A model generated the notes under the pieces. That model saw nothing but the letters and a program-made list of their open reading frames with translations, was not told the origin of the DNA and searched no databases. A stretch of DNA of 64,000 nucleotides from JBGTSJ01 sp041940305. Its GTDB lineage: Bacteria; Planctomycetota; Planctomycetia; Planctomycetales; Planctomycetaceae. Where the stretch lies: the NCBI GenBank assembly GCA_041940305.1, contig JBGTSJ010000002.1, positions 62,001 through 126,000 on the forward strand, read 5' to 3'. Position 1 is the stretch's first letter; each line of letters begins with the position of its first letter. This document shows positions 24,173 through 32,540 of this stretch, in pieces. The position numbers and the translations under genes are program-made.

Positions 24173-25600
24173 ATGCGCATTCTGATTCCGATCCTCTCCG
24201 CGTGGTTGTTTCTGTCCGTGCCGGTCTGGGGACAGGTCCGGCAATTTCCGTATGAGGCCGTCGTCCAGGGGGATGACGTCTATGTGCGGAGCGGACCGGG
24301 ACAGTCGTATTACCCCACGATGAAGCTCGGGCTCGGAGACCGTCTCACGGTGCACCGGCATGATCCGGGCGGGTGGTACATGATTGCGCCGCCGGCGGGG
24401 AGCTTCAGTCTCGTCGATGCCAGCCTGGTGCAGAAGACCGGCGAGAAGGCCGGAGTGGTGAAGGTGCCGCCGCTGGCGGATGGACAGGCGGGGCGGGCGA
24501 TCGTGCGGATCGGCACCGAGTTCGGCGACGATCATGATTTCTACGGCCGCGAACTCGCCAACGGCGATGCGGTGGAAATCATCGGCGAGAAGACGATTGC
24601 GACCGAGCGCGGCTCGGTGCTGATGTATCAGATCAAGCCGCCGGCGCTGGAGTATCGCTGGGTCAAAGGAGACTACATCGTGCCGGCGGCCGAGGCCGTG
24701 CGGGAGGAACATGACCTTGATCCGTTCGCGATTCCGGCTGCGCAGAAGCGGGAACCGGTGACGACGGATGCGAGTCCGGTTCCCGAGACGCGCACCGCGG
24801 CGGCGGACCCGGCGTCGATTCCAGTGAGTTCGACCGACAGCAGCGACGTCGCCGGGCAGATCAATGCGCTGGATCGCCAGTTCCAGGAGATGCTCGCGCT
24901 CGATCCGGAACAATGGCAGCTGGATGCGTTCCAGCAGTCCTACGAAACACTGCTGTCCGAGGCGCAGGGACCGGACGCGGTCCTGGTTCAGAAGCGACTG
25001 GATACGATCGAAGCGCGGCGGGTCGTGCAGGAGCAGTATCTCGAGTTTCTGCGGCTCACGTCGGCCACCAGCCAGCGCGAGGCGCAGCTGCTGTCGATGC
25101 AGAACGGCCGGCCGGGGGCGGTCCCGTCTCAGTATCCTCGGCGACCTGGAGCAGCACCGACTCCGGCTCCGCAACCGACACCGGCCTCGCAGCCGACTCC
25201 GGCGCCGCAACCGACGCCCGCGTCACAGCCGAATCCGCAGCCTGTCCCGGCGGATCAACCTGCGGCGCAGCCCGGTCCGACACTGGGGCCGATTGAACCA
25301 ATCCCCGATGCCCAGCTTCCCGAACAGAATGCTCCGGGCGTGGCGCCGCGATTCGACGGAGCCGGGATCATCCGGCGGAACAACCAGGTGTTCGGACTCG
25401 CACCCGAGTACGTCCTCGTGGCACCCGATGGACGGTTCCTGGCGTATCTGGATCAGACGGAGAACGTGAACCTGGCGCCGTACGTCGGGCAGGCGATGGG
25501 GATCACCGGGCAGCGGGGGTTCGATCCGCGCGTGAACGGGGACCGCATTGCGGTGCGACGTGTGACGCCGGTGCAGTTGGCGCCGCCTCCACAACGGTAG
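24173..25600 (+). CDS. Exported SH3-like domain protein with Pro-rich repeat
   Basis: 475 residues. Signal peptide at 1-20 (ILSAWLFLSVPVWG). An SH3b-like domain follows (about 25-85), with DDVYVRSGPGQSYYPTMKL, the usual bacterial SH3 opening. A second similar barrel is possible at ~100-170. Then comes a helical segment (~225-310). A short proline repeat near 322-345 has alternating PTPAPQ and PTPASQ units, and a C-terminal domain follows it (GIIRRNNQVFGLAPEYVLVA). SH3b domains in exported proteins often bind cell-wall peptides. A strong AAGGAGG precedes the ATG at 24173. Monocistronic. Confidence 0.8.
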   Translation: MRILIPILSAWLFLSVPVWGQVRQFPYEAVVQGDDVYVRSGPGQSYYPTMKLGLGDRLTVHRHDPGGWYMIAPPAGSFSLVDASLVQKTGEKAGVVKVPPLADGQAGRAIVRIGTEFGDDHDFYGRELANGDAVEIIGEKTIATERGSVLMYQIKPPALEYRWVKGDYIVPAAEAVREEHDLDPFAIPAAQKREPVTTDASPVPETRTAAADPASIPVSSTDSSDVAGQINALDRQFQEMLALDPEQWQLDAFQQSYETLLSEAQGPDAVLVQKRLDTIEARRVVQEQYLEFLRLTSATSQREAQLLSMQNGRPGAVPSQYPRRPGAAPTPAPQPTPASQPTPAPQPTPASQPNPQPVPADQPAAQPGPTLGPIEPIPDAQLPEQNAPGVAPRFDGAGIIRRNNQVFGLAPEYVLVAPDGRFLAYLDQTENVNLAPYVGQAMGITGQRGFDPRVNGDRIAVRRVTPVQLAPPPQR

Positions 25601-25770
25601 CGTTGTTGACGGAAAGGCTGCCAAAGCCAGCGTAGCCTGGCCGCTGATCTCAAGGCTCGGGTCTGCCTTCGTTTCGGTCGATATCGGGCTTCCTGAGCGC
25701 TCGAATGAGGCGGTTCGAGACCGTAGACGTGCTGCCGCACGGAAATACGCATGAATGTTCTTCGAGGCGC

Positions 25771-25800
25771 TCGTCCCTTGCTGGCGCGGCGGGCTAGCGT
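25771..25800. repeat. Fragment of the 'cgctggcgcttcgggctag' repeat
   Basis: Reads tcgtcccttgctggcgcggc then gggctagcgt, matching the core of the direct repeats at 18275-18416. Confidence 0.5.
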
Positions 25801-25829
25801 GGCTGCTGAACACTTTCGGCTTCGCAGTT

Positions 25830-27236
25830 TCACGTGGTGCGTGGATCGATTCGCTCCGCGGCGTTCATCGAGGCCGCTGAGCCAGGGGTTTCGGTCTCCA
25901 CGGAGACGCCCGTGCGGGACTGGTCGCGCCGATCGTCCGGCTCGAACCACCACCAGAAGGCGAGCATGAGGGCCGCGAGGACGAACGAGGCGGCCATGAA
26001 AACGGCGCGGAAGTCGACCGTCTGCACGCCGGTTTCGTCCACTGTGGTGAACCAGCGGATCAATGGCTGGCTGAGCAGCAGGCCGAGCGGCATGGCCACG
26101 CCGAGCGTGAGGAAGGCGAAGACGTTCTGCACGCTGTTCTTCAAGTCCTTGGGGCATTCGGCGTCCAGGAAGATCTGGATGACGATGACCAGGAACACGT
26201 GGCAGATGCCGTGCAGGGCGATGCCGGCGAGGATCCAGTTCTCCGGGGCCTGAAAGGCGAAGAGCAGGTAGCGCACGAGCCAGGCGGCGATGCCGATGCC
26301 GAACGTGACCTTCAGGCCGAAGCGCTTGAGGAAGAACGCCAGCAGCAGCAGGGCAGGGGGCTCGGAGATCTGGCCGATCGTCATCACGGCGGGGATCCAG
26401 TCCTGCCGGAAACCGTACTGTTTGAGCAGCGGCGGCACCGCGAGGTTATACAGCGGGATCACCAGCGCGAGCATGAAGCTGGCGACGATGAGATGCACGA
26501 AGGAGCGCTGCCGGAACAGGCCGAGCAGCTCCAGCGGCGCGGCTTGCGTGCGAGGGGTGCGCGCCGGGGGAGTGTGAGGCAGGAACACGCAGAACGTGCT
26601 GAGCGCGAATGACAGGAAGGCCGCGATCCGGAATGCGTCGCGGCTCGACGGTGCCGGGATCCAGTGGAAGAACGTCTCCAGTCCCTCGACGGATGAGATC
26701 CAGTCGGGATGATTCGCGCGGACCCACACCTCCACGTCGCGCCGCTCGAGCCAGAGCGACAGGCCGATGCCGGCCAGCACCCAGCCGATGGTGCCCCAGA
26801 CGCGGACGCCGCCGAACTGTTTTTTTGGATCGGGGAGGTGGCGGAACGTGAGCGCGGTGGCGAGGGCCATGGTCGGCACGTAGGCGGCGGCGTAGATGCC
26901 GAAGAGCGCGAGGATGATGTGGTAGTTCGTCTGCGTCTCGCGGTAGACGTCGACGGCGACGGGGATGCAGAGCAGGGCGATGCCGCCGACGAAATGAGCC
27001 AGCGCGAGGTAGCGCTCGGCGGCCATCCAGCGGTCGCAGATCTGTCCGACGACGATGGGGGCGACCCAGAGTCCGACGGCGCCGGTCGCCATCAGCGGGC
27101 CGACGTCGGCGAGGGGGAGAGCGTTCTCCTCAAAGTAGAGCGACAGATACGTCAGCAGCGTGCCGGTGATGCCCCATTCGAGCAGCCACAGCAGCGAGAG
27201 CCGCCAGCGAAGGTGCCACTTGAGGCGATCGGCCAT
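25830..27236 (-). CDS. MFS transporter, NupG/nucleoside-symporter-like
   Basis: 468 residues from the ATG at 27236 (MADRLKWHLRWRLS); an ATG at 27254 is also in frame. About twelve hydrophobic segments make up the protein. Blocks such as ILALFGIYAAAYVPTMALA, KQFGGVRVWGTIGWVLAG and the C-terminal SVQNVFAFLTLGVAMPLGL fit the nucleoside:proton symporter branch of the major facilitator superfamily. A related transporter lies just upstream on the same strand (27433-28698), sharing the '(F)GxVRxxGTxGW' loop; they are likely old duplicates. Substrate is inferred only from family resemblance. Confidence 0.83.
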   Translation of the reverse strand: MADRLKWHLRWRLSLLWLLEWGITGTLLTYLSLYFEENALPLADVGPLMATGAVGLWVAPIVVGQICDRWMAAERYLALAHFVGGIALLCIPVAVDVYRETQTNYHIILALFGIYAAAYVPTMALATALTFRHLPDPKKQFGGVRVWGTIGWVLAGIGLSLWLERRDVEVWVRANHPDWISSVEGLETFFHWIPAPSSRDAFRIAAFLSFALSTFCVFLPHTPPARTPRTQAAPLELLGLFRQRSFVHLIVASFMLALVIPLYNLAVPPLLKQYGFRQDWIPAVMTIGQISEPPALLLLAFFLKRFGLKVTFGIGIAAWLVRYLLFAFQAPENWILAGIALHGICHVFLVIVIQIFLDAECPKDLKNSVQNVFAFLTLGVAMPLGLLLSQPLIRWFTTVDETGVQTVDFRAVFMAASFVLAALMLAFWWWFEPDDRRDQSRTGVSVETETPGSAASMNAAERIDPRTT

Positions 27237-27325
27237 GGGGGTGGGGCACTGCAAATTGCAGATTGATCATTGCGAATTGATCATTGCAAATTGCGAATTG
27301 GTTGTGAGCGATCGAGTAGCTCCTC

Positions 27326-27375
27326 GTTCCCAAGCTCTCAGCTTGGGAACGCACCCGCCGCGAAGCTCCGCTTCG
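27326..27375. repeat. Two adjacent hairpins between the MFS genes
   Basis: GTTCCCAAGCT-CTC-AGCTTGGGAAC (27326-27350, perfect 11-bp stem), then GCGAAGC-TCC-GCTTCGC. Preceded at 27250-27300 by an AT-rich tandem of 'attgatcattgcaaattg' words. Repeat-like; may also end the upstream transcript. Confidence 0.65.
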
Positions 27376-27432
27376 CCTTTTGCGACGCCGGATCGGCATG
27401 CGCCTGATCGACGACCGCCAGCTGGTCGCCCT

Positions 27433-28698
27433 TTACATCTCGACGCGTTCCGGCACTGCGGACTCGTCGTAATCCGCCGGAGCCTCTTCGCGCGGCGGGT
27501 TGAACAGCAGGGCGAGCAGGATCATGCCGACCACGGCCATGCCGGTCGGGATCAGGAACAGCGTCTGGTAGTCCGTGCCCGTACTGTCGGTGAGCATCCC
27601 CTTGAGCATCGTGAAGCCGAAGCTCGCAATCAGCAGGCCGACGCCGAGGATCAGCAGATTGAACAAACCCTGAGCGCTGGACCGAATGTCCTTCGGGAAC
27701 GCCTCATCCACGTAGATGTAGACCGTGGCGAAGAAGAATGCATAACAGATGCCGTGCAGCAGCTGGATCACGACGATCAGCCAGTGCGCATCGGGGAAGA
27801 AGGCGAACACGGCGAACCGGGCCGCGTGACCGGCGACGCCGAGGATCATCGTCCATTTCCAGCCCAGTTTCTTCAGGACCAATCCCAGAATGAGCATGGT
27901 GGCGATCTCCGCCACCTGCCCCAGGCTCATCACGACCATGTTCCAGTTCGACGGGAAGCCGATGTCCGTGAGATAGGCATCCACCAGGACGAAGTAGCCG
28001 TTATGGATCGTGGCGTCGATGAGAGTCACGAGATACAGAATCGCAATATGTGGAACCGCCAGCAATTTGAGGGCCTTGAACAGTGCGAGCCCTTCTCCTG
28101 CGTGCTCGGCCTTGCTGGGAGGCGTGTGCGGCAGCGTCAGGCTGAAGGCCGCCATCACCAGCGCGCCGATTCCCGCGACGATCAGAATCCACTTGGTCTG
28201 GTCCGCATCAGCCTCACTGCTCAACAGGAAAATGAACGGCCACGAAGCGACGATCCAGCCCACGGTGCCGCCCGCGCGAACGAAACCGAATTCTCCCGCG
28301 GGGTCCTTGAGGTGTGCAAACGCGATGGAGTTGGTGACAGCGATTGTCGGCACATAGACGATTGCATGGACTACAAAGAATGTGAAGAACAGCCAGAAGG
28401 ACGTCACCTGCGAGGCGGCAATCAGGCAGATGCCGGCGATCAGGTTGCTGGCGGCGAGGAACCGTTCCGCCGAGAAGTTGCGGTCGGCGAACTGGTTGCT
28501 GAAGAAGATGCCGAGGATCGCGCCGAACGCGAAGACGCTGCCGGCCAGACCGATCTGCCAGCCACTGAAGTTGAGCATCCCCATGTAGGGGAAAATCTTC
28601 GGCTGCCACGCACCCCAGATGAAGATCTCGATTAACATCATCAGGAACAGTTTGTTCCGGACGGCGGGATCGGTCCGGACGGCAGACGCGGTAGACAT
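27433..28698 (-). CDS. MFS transporter, NupG/nucleoside-symporter-like
   Basis: 421 residues, about twelve membrane segments. Starts MSTASAVRTDPAVRNKLFLM. Contains the paired-Trp opening EIFIWGAWQPKIFPYMGML, HAIVYVPTIAVTNSIAF and VRAGGTVGWIVASWPF, similar in order to the downstream paralogue. It ends in an acidic tail (ESAVPERVEM). Upstream (28699-28985) holds a repeat and the divergent CPBP gene. Likely a proton-coupled uptake system for a nucleoside-type or related solute, by family only. Confidence 0.83.
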   Translation of the reverse strand: MSTASAVRTDPAVRNKLFLMMLIEIFIWGAWQPKIFPYMGMLNFSGWQIGLAGSVFAFGAILGIFFSNQFADRNFSAERFLAASNLIAGICLIAASQVTSFWLFFTFFVVHAIVYVPTIAVTNSIAFAHLKDPAGEFGFVRAGGTVGWIVASWPFIFLLSSEADADQTKWILIVAGIGALVMAAFSLTLPHTPPSKAEHAGEGLALFKALKLLAVPHIAILYLVTLIDATIHNGYFVLVDAYLTDIGFPSNWNMVVMSLGQVAEIATMLILGLVLKKLGWKWTMILGVAGHAARFAVFAFFPDAHWLIVVIQLLHGICYAFFFATVYIYVDEAFPKDIRSSAQGLFNLLILGVGLLIASFGFTMLKGMLTDSTGTDYQTLFLIPTGMAVVGMILLALLFNPPREEAPADYDESAVPERVEM

Positions 28699-28822
28699 GG
28701 GTGCGGATTCCAGGTGAAAGGCCGGCGTGCAGCGATGCCGAAGCGTGCCTCGGCTTCATCAACGGGCCGACGCACGAAGTCCCCAAACTACTCCGGTCTA
28801 CAGGGTGAAGCAAGCAACCCAA

Positions 28823-28854
28823 AGCCGCAGGCGCACTCCGTGTGCCGTCCGCTG
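28823..28854. repeat. Dispersed repeat, inverted copy of 17721-17749
   Basis: Reads agccgcaggcgcactccgtg, then tgccgtccgct; its reverse complement matches 17721-17749 with few differences. Lies in the divergent region between MFS and CPBP genes (28699-28985), where nothing else was identified. Confidence 0.6.
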
Positions 28855-28985
28855 CGTCACGGGATAGAATGGAACGACCGTCGGCGCCGGTAATGAGATT
28901 CAGCGATTGAGCTCCCGCCAGCGCGCTCGCAGCCACGACCGCCCACCCCCCTTCCTCCCCCGCATTCGACCCCGCCGAGCCCCGC

Positions 28986-30071
28986 GTGAACGACGAACTG
29001 GTCCCACTCGATTTGATCGAACTTCCGGATGCCGACGTGCTGTCGCCGGAAGCGGCGAGAGGGGTGTGGGGCGAGCCCAATGGCGCCCGCTCGCTGTTGC
29101 CCTGGGCGATCGGCGGAGTGGCCATCCTGCTCGTCTGGCGATTCGTGGGAGTGCGGCTGTTCGATGACGGACAACCCGATACGGACTGGGTCTCTCTGAT
29201 GCTCGGCGCAGTGCTGCCGATGGTATTTATCCTGGGATATCCCATCGCCGTCGTGCGCTGGTCCGGCGGTCGGGTGTTTCCCAGCGGTTTGACGCTGCCG
29301 AAGGTCCTGATGGAAGGCGCAATTGCACTGGGGGTGCTGGCCGTCGTGTATGCCGTCAACATCGCGCTGTCCTTTCTGTACATGGCATTCTCCGGCGAGC
29401 AACCGGGCATGCCGCCGCAGCTGGAGGAACTGGCGTTCTCCGGGAACCCGCTGGCGCTGTTGCTGATGGGAGTGATGGCGTGTATCTGGGCGCCGATTGC
29501 GGAGGAGCTGTTCTTCCGCCGGCTCGTGCTGCGTGCCTTCGCCGCACGCTGGCGGCTGGGAGCGTCCGTCGTGGTTCAGGCTGTTCTGTTCGCCATCCTG
29601 CACGATTACGGCCACGTTCATCTGGCGGCAATCTTCGTTCTCGGCCTGGCGCTGGGAGGGCTGTACGCGTGGCGGCGGACGATTATCACACCCATGTTTC
29701 TCCACATGCTGCAGAACACCATGGCCACGACGATGATGGGAGTCATCATGGTGCTCGCCCACTTCGCACCGGTGCTGGGGGTTTACGGCGAGAAGTCGGA
29801 CGAGGGATGCCAGATCACGATGATTGCCCCGAGCAGTGCCGCGGACGAAGCAGGACTGAAAGTCGGCGACGTGATTGTCTCAGCCGACGGCATGCCCACG
29901 CCGGACTTCTCGCAGCTGCGCATGCTGCTGATGCTCAAACGCCCCGGGCAGTCGATCGAGCTGAAGGTGCTGCGGGACGGCGAACAGCTGTCGCTGTCCC
30001 CGGTGCTGAAGACGCGCGAGGAGACGCTCCCCTTTGAGCCGGCCGCGGTCGACGGGGCAGGGGAGGAGTGA
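28986..30071 (+). CDS. CPBP-family intramembrane protease with C-terminal PDZ domain
   Basis: 361 residues starting with GTG at 28986. After a polar N-terminus, about seven membrane segments follow. They hold the CPBP (Abi/CAAX protease) motifs: AEELFFRRLVLR with Glu173-Glu174 and Arg178, then AILHDYGHVH. A PDZ domain occupies about 275-345 (ITMIAPSSAADEAGLKVGDVIVSADG). CPBP proteases include prenyl-protein endopeptidases and bacteriocin-immunity proteins; the PDZ fusion suggests substrate recognition outside the membrane. The stop at 30071 is 1 nt from the GTG of the methyltransferase gene, so these two genes are tightly coupled. Confidence 0.87.
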   Translation: MNDELVPLDLIELPDADVLSPEAARGVWGEPNGARSLLPWAIGGVAILLVWRFVGVRLFDDGQPDTDWVSLMLGAVLPMVFILGYPIAVVRWSGGRVFPSGLTLPKVLMEGAIALGVLAVVYAVNIALSFLYMAFSGEQPGMPPQLEELAFSGNPLALLLMGVMACIWAPIAEELFFRRLVLRAFAARWRLGASVVVQAVLFAILHDYGHVHLAAIFVLGLALGGLYAWRRTIITPMFLHMLQNTMATTMMGVIMVLAHFAPVLGVYGEKSDEGCQITMIAPSSAADEAGLKVGDVIVSADGMPTPDFSQLRMLLMLKRPGQSIELKVLRDGEQLSLSPVLKTREETLPFEPAAVDGAGEE

Positions 30072-30072
30072 C

Positions 30073-31287
30073 GTGAGCCGCCCTCCATCGACCAGGCGAG
30101 GACGCCCGGATAACGACGCGGCAGACGACGAGTCCAGCCTGCGCGTGCCGCGCGCGGAGGAACTTCTGATTGCAGCGTGCGTGACCCTCAGCGCCGAACA
30201 CATCGTGTGCACATCGCTCGGTCGCGCCCAACTCGCGGCAAGCCTTGCGCGCTCGCTGCCCGAGGCAGCCGTCCGCTGCCACTTCCTCGACTTGTATCAC
30301 GCGGAGGAAGCCCGCGGCGAGACGGAGGGGCTGCCCAACCTGTCCATCTCGTGTGTGCCCGACCTCCCGGACGGCGAGTTCGACCTCGCCGCCATTCCGG
30401 TTTCGCGATTTGGAGAAGCCGAACTGACGCGTGACATCCTGCAGTCGGCTTACGACCGGCTGACCGAGGGGGGCGGCCTCGTCGCCGCGGTCGATAATCG
30501 CGACGACAGGTGGCTGCACGGTGAGATGCAGAAGTTGTTCAGGAAGGTTACGCGCGAGCCGCAGCGACGGGGCGTCGTTTACTGGGGTGCGCGTCGCGGT
30601 CCGCTCAAGCGTTCGCGTGACTTTCGCTGCGAGTTCGCCTTTCGAGACGGAGACCGGCTCGTCCGCGCGGTCAGCCGTCCGGGCGTGTTCAGCCACCGCC
30701 AACTGGATCTCGGCGCCCGCGCTCTGCTCGAAGCGATGGAGGTCCGCTCCGGCGACCGAGTACTGGACATAGGCTGCGGCAGCGGGGCCGTGGGTCTCGC
30801 CGCCGCGTTGCGGGCCGAGAAGGTGGCTGTCACCGCAATGGACTCGAACGCCCGGGCTGTCGAGTGCACGCGGGCCGGCGCGGTCCTCAATGGTTTGCAA
30901 CTCGTCGAGTCCATCCCCCCTCTCCCCGCCACCGACTCGCCACTCTCTTCCGCCAACCCAGCGGGGAGAGGGGCCGGGGGTGAGGGGCACATCGCGACGA
31001 ACGGAGACGCGTCGCAATCAAGCCTCGCCACGCTCCACAACGCCCACGGCCACATCCCCGACCCCGGCACATACGACCTCGCCGTCGGCAACCCGCCGTA
31101 CTACTCGCACTACCAGATCGCGGAGATCTTCGTGCAGTCAGCCCGCCACGCCCTCAAACCCGGCGGCCGCCTGCTGCTGGTCACGAAGAAAGACGACTGG
31201 CACCTGGCGCGGCTGGGGCAGTTGTTTGACGGCGTGGAGTCGCGGGAGGTGCGGGGGTATCGGGTTGTGAGTGGGGTGCAGCGGTAG
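30073..31287 (+). CDS. RsmC/RlmG-type class I methyltransferase with repeat-derived insert
   Basis: 404 residues from the GTG at 30073 (GAGGAG just upstream). Two half domains as in RsmC: an N-terminal degenerate one, and a C-terminal Rossmann domain with VLDIGCGSGAVGLAAALRA (Asp232 in motif I) and the NPPYY catalytic motif at Asn340. This suggests N2-guanine methylation of rRNA. Between motif I and NPPYY, residues ~278-316 (SSANPAGRGAGGEG within it) are encoded by a palindromic repeat (30915-30987) and have no place in the fold, so the repeat inserted in frame. Coupled to the CPBP gene upstream. Confidence 0.85.
   Translation: MSRPPSTRRGRPDNDAADDESSLRVPRAEELLIAACVTLSAEHIVCTSLGRAQLAASLARSLPEAAVRCHFLDLYHAEEARGETEGLPNLSISCVPDLPDGEFDLAAIPVSRFGEAELTRDILQSAYDRLTEGGGLVAAVDNRDDRWLHGEMQKLFRKVTREPQRRGVVYWGARRGPLKRSRDFRCEFAFRDGDRLVRAVSRPGVFSHRQLDLGARALLEAMEVRSGDRVLDIGCGSGAVGLAAALRAEKVAVTAMDSNARAVECTRAGAVLNGLQLVESIPPLPATDSPLSSANPAGRGAGGEGHIATNGDASQSSLATLHNAHGHIPDPGTYDLAVGNPPYYSHYQIAEIFVQSARHALKPGGRLLLVTKKDDWHLARLGQLFDGVESREVRGYRVVSGVQR
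30915..30987. repeat. Palindromic repeat inside the methyltransferase gene
   Basis: Arms 'ccccctctccccgcc' and 'gcggggagaggggccggggg', loop in between. Same family as 16215-16281 and 36515-36589. It keeps the reading frame open. Confidence 0.8.
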
Positions 31288-31365
31288 ATGATCGGGGTGC
31301 GTATTCTCATCGGCGGGCTTCGCGTCTATGATGGGGACGTACACTCGTGAAGCAGGATTGCTCGC

Positions 31366-31626
31366 ATGGGCACTTTGACCGTCAGCATCCCGGATGACCT
31401 CCGATCGTTTGTGGATTCGCAGGTCGCCGAACGCAGGCTGGCCGACGCTGGCGAATACATTCGCGCGCTGATTGCGGCGGAGCGTGCCCACAAACATCTG
31501 GAAGCAATGCTGCTCGAGGGGCTCCGGAGCGGGCCGGCAGAAGAGATGACGAGCGCGGACTGGGATGAGCTTCGCGCCGAGATTCGCCGTCGCTTTCCGG
31601 CGCAATCCGCGGATGCACCTGTTTGA
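31366..31626 (+). CDS. parD: ParD-type antitoxin
   Basis: 86 residues. The N-terminal MGTLTVSIPDDLRSFVDSQV and ADAGEYIRALIAAER form a ribbon-helix-helix domain typical of ParD antitoxins, with an acidic C-terminal toxin-binding tail (SADWDELRAEIRRRF). The stop is 7 nt before the parE start. ParD represses its own promoter in known systems and neutralises ParE. The region upstream (31288-31365) is short and should carry the promoter. Confidence 0.87.
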   Translation: MGTLTVSIPDDLRSFVDSQVAERRLADAGEYIRALIAAERAHKHLEAMLLEGLRSGPAEEMTSADWDELRAEIRRRFPAQSADAPV

Positions 31627-31633
31627 GGCTGGT

Positions 31634-31963
31634 ATGTCTCGACAGCTTCGACGACGCAGGGCCGCGCTGCGTGACTTGCTGGAGCAGGCAGACTACCTCG
31701 GCCGCCAAAGTGGTCGATCCGTGGCAGAACGCTTCATAGATGCCGCTGAGGCGACGTTTCTCCAGTTGTTGGCATCGCCGGATCTGGGCTCGCCATGTGC
31801 CTTCCAACATGTGGAAGCGACGGGTCTGAAAGTGTGGCGAGTGAAGGGCTTCGAGAAACATCTGATCTTCTATCGCTCGGACGCGAAGGGCATCGAAATC
31901 GTCCGGGTCCTGCACAGCGCCCGTGACATTGACCGTATCCTCGACCAGTCGGACGAAGCCTGA
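31634..31963 (+). CDS. parE: ParE/RelE-superfamily toxin
   Basis: 109 residues from the ATG at 31634 (GAGG upstream); an ATG at 31613 is in frame. RAALRDLLEQADYLGRQSG and VWRVKGFEKHLIFYRSDAKGIEIVRVLHSARDI are the classic ParE pattern, ending in the Arg-containing VLHSARD strand. Members inhibit gyrase or cleave mRNA. It follows parD directly, and its stop is 2 nt before the dtd start, so dtd may be read from the toxin-antitoxin message. Confidence 0.87.
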   Translation: MSRQLRRRRAALRDLLEQADYLGRQSGRSVAERFIDAAEATFLQLLASPDLGSPCAFQHVEATGLKVWRVKGFEKHLIFYRSDAKGIEIVRVLHSARDIDRILDQSDEA

Positions 31964-31965
31964 CC

Positions 31966-32415
31966 ATGCGCGCCGTCGTCCAGCGAGTCTCATCCGCTAG
32001 CGTCACCGTCGACGGCGAAACCGTCGGCCGGATCGAACGCGGGTTCCTCGTGCTCCTGGGCATCGCGGCCGACGACACCGATGCCGACGTGATCTATACG
32101 GCGCAAAAGGTGATCGGCCTGCGCGTGTTTGAGGACGACGCGGGGAAGATGAACCTGGCGATTGGCGACGCCGGCGGGGCGATGCTGGTCGTCAGCCAGT
32201 TCACCCTCTACGGCGACTGCCGCAAGGGGCGGCGTCCGAGCTTCATCGAAGCCGCGCCGCCGGAACTGGCCGAGCGGCTGTACCGCGCGTTCGTCGCCGA
32301 AGTGCGAGGGCAGGGGATTGCCGTCGAGACGGGGCGGTTCCAGGCGCAGATGGCGGTGACTCTGGTGAACGACGGGCCGGTGACGTTGCTGATCGACAGC
32401 CGGAAGGGGTTCTGA
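31966..32415 (+). CDS. dtd: D-aminoacyl-tRNA deacylase
   Basis: Hydrolyses D-aminoacyl-tRNA, recycling tRNA and keeping D-amino acids out of protein. 149 residues, standard length. It starts MRAVVQRVSSASVTVDGE. The two family motifs are present: SQFTLYGDCRKGRRPSF, and VNDGPVTLLID with the cross-subunit Gly-Pro site. It is separated from parE by 2 nt, an unusual setting for this housekeeping gene. Downstream, 32421-32463 is a low-complexity 'gcagaggcgcggaggcgcag' stretch. Confidence 0.95.
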   Translation: MRAVVQRVSSASVTVDGETVGRIERGFLVLLGIAADDTDADVIYTAQKVIGLRVFEDDAGKMNLAIGDAGGAMLVVSQFTLYGDCRKGRRPSFIEAAPPELAERLYRAFVAEVRGQGIAVETGRFQAQMAVTLVNDGPVTLLIDSRKGF

Positions 32416-32540
32416 GCGACGTTGTTCGACGCAGAGGCGCGGAGGCGCAGAGGCGCGCAAAGGGGAAGGTTGAGTCGTAGCTCACTCTGTGCGTGTCTTG
32501 AAAACAAATGCGAATTCCGGGAGTCGATCCACTCACGCCC

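Noticed and set aside
27160..28635. 491-residue plus-strand frame
   Set aside because: Antisense to the MFS transporter gene, whose membrane segments and motifs are clear on the minus strand.
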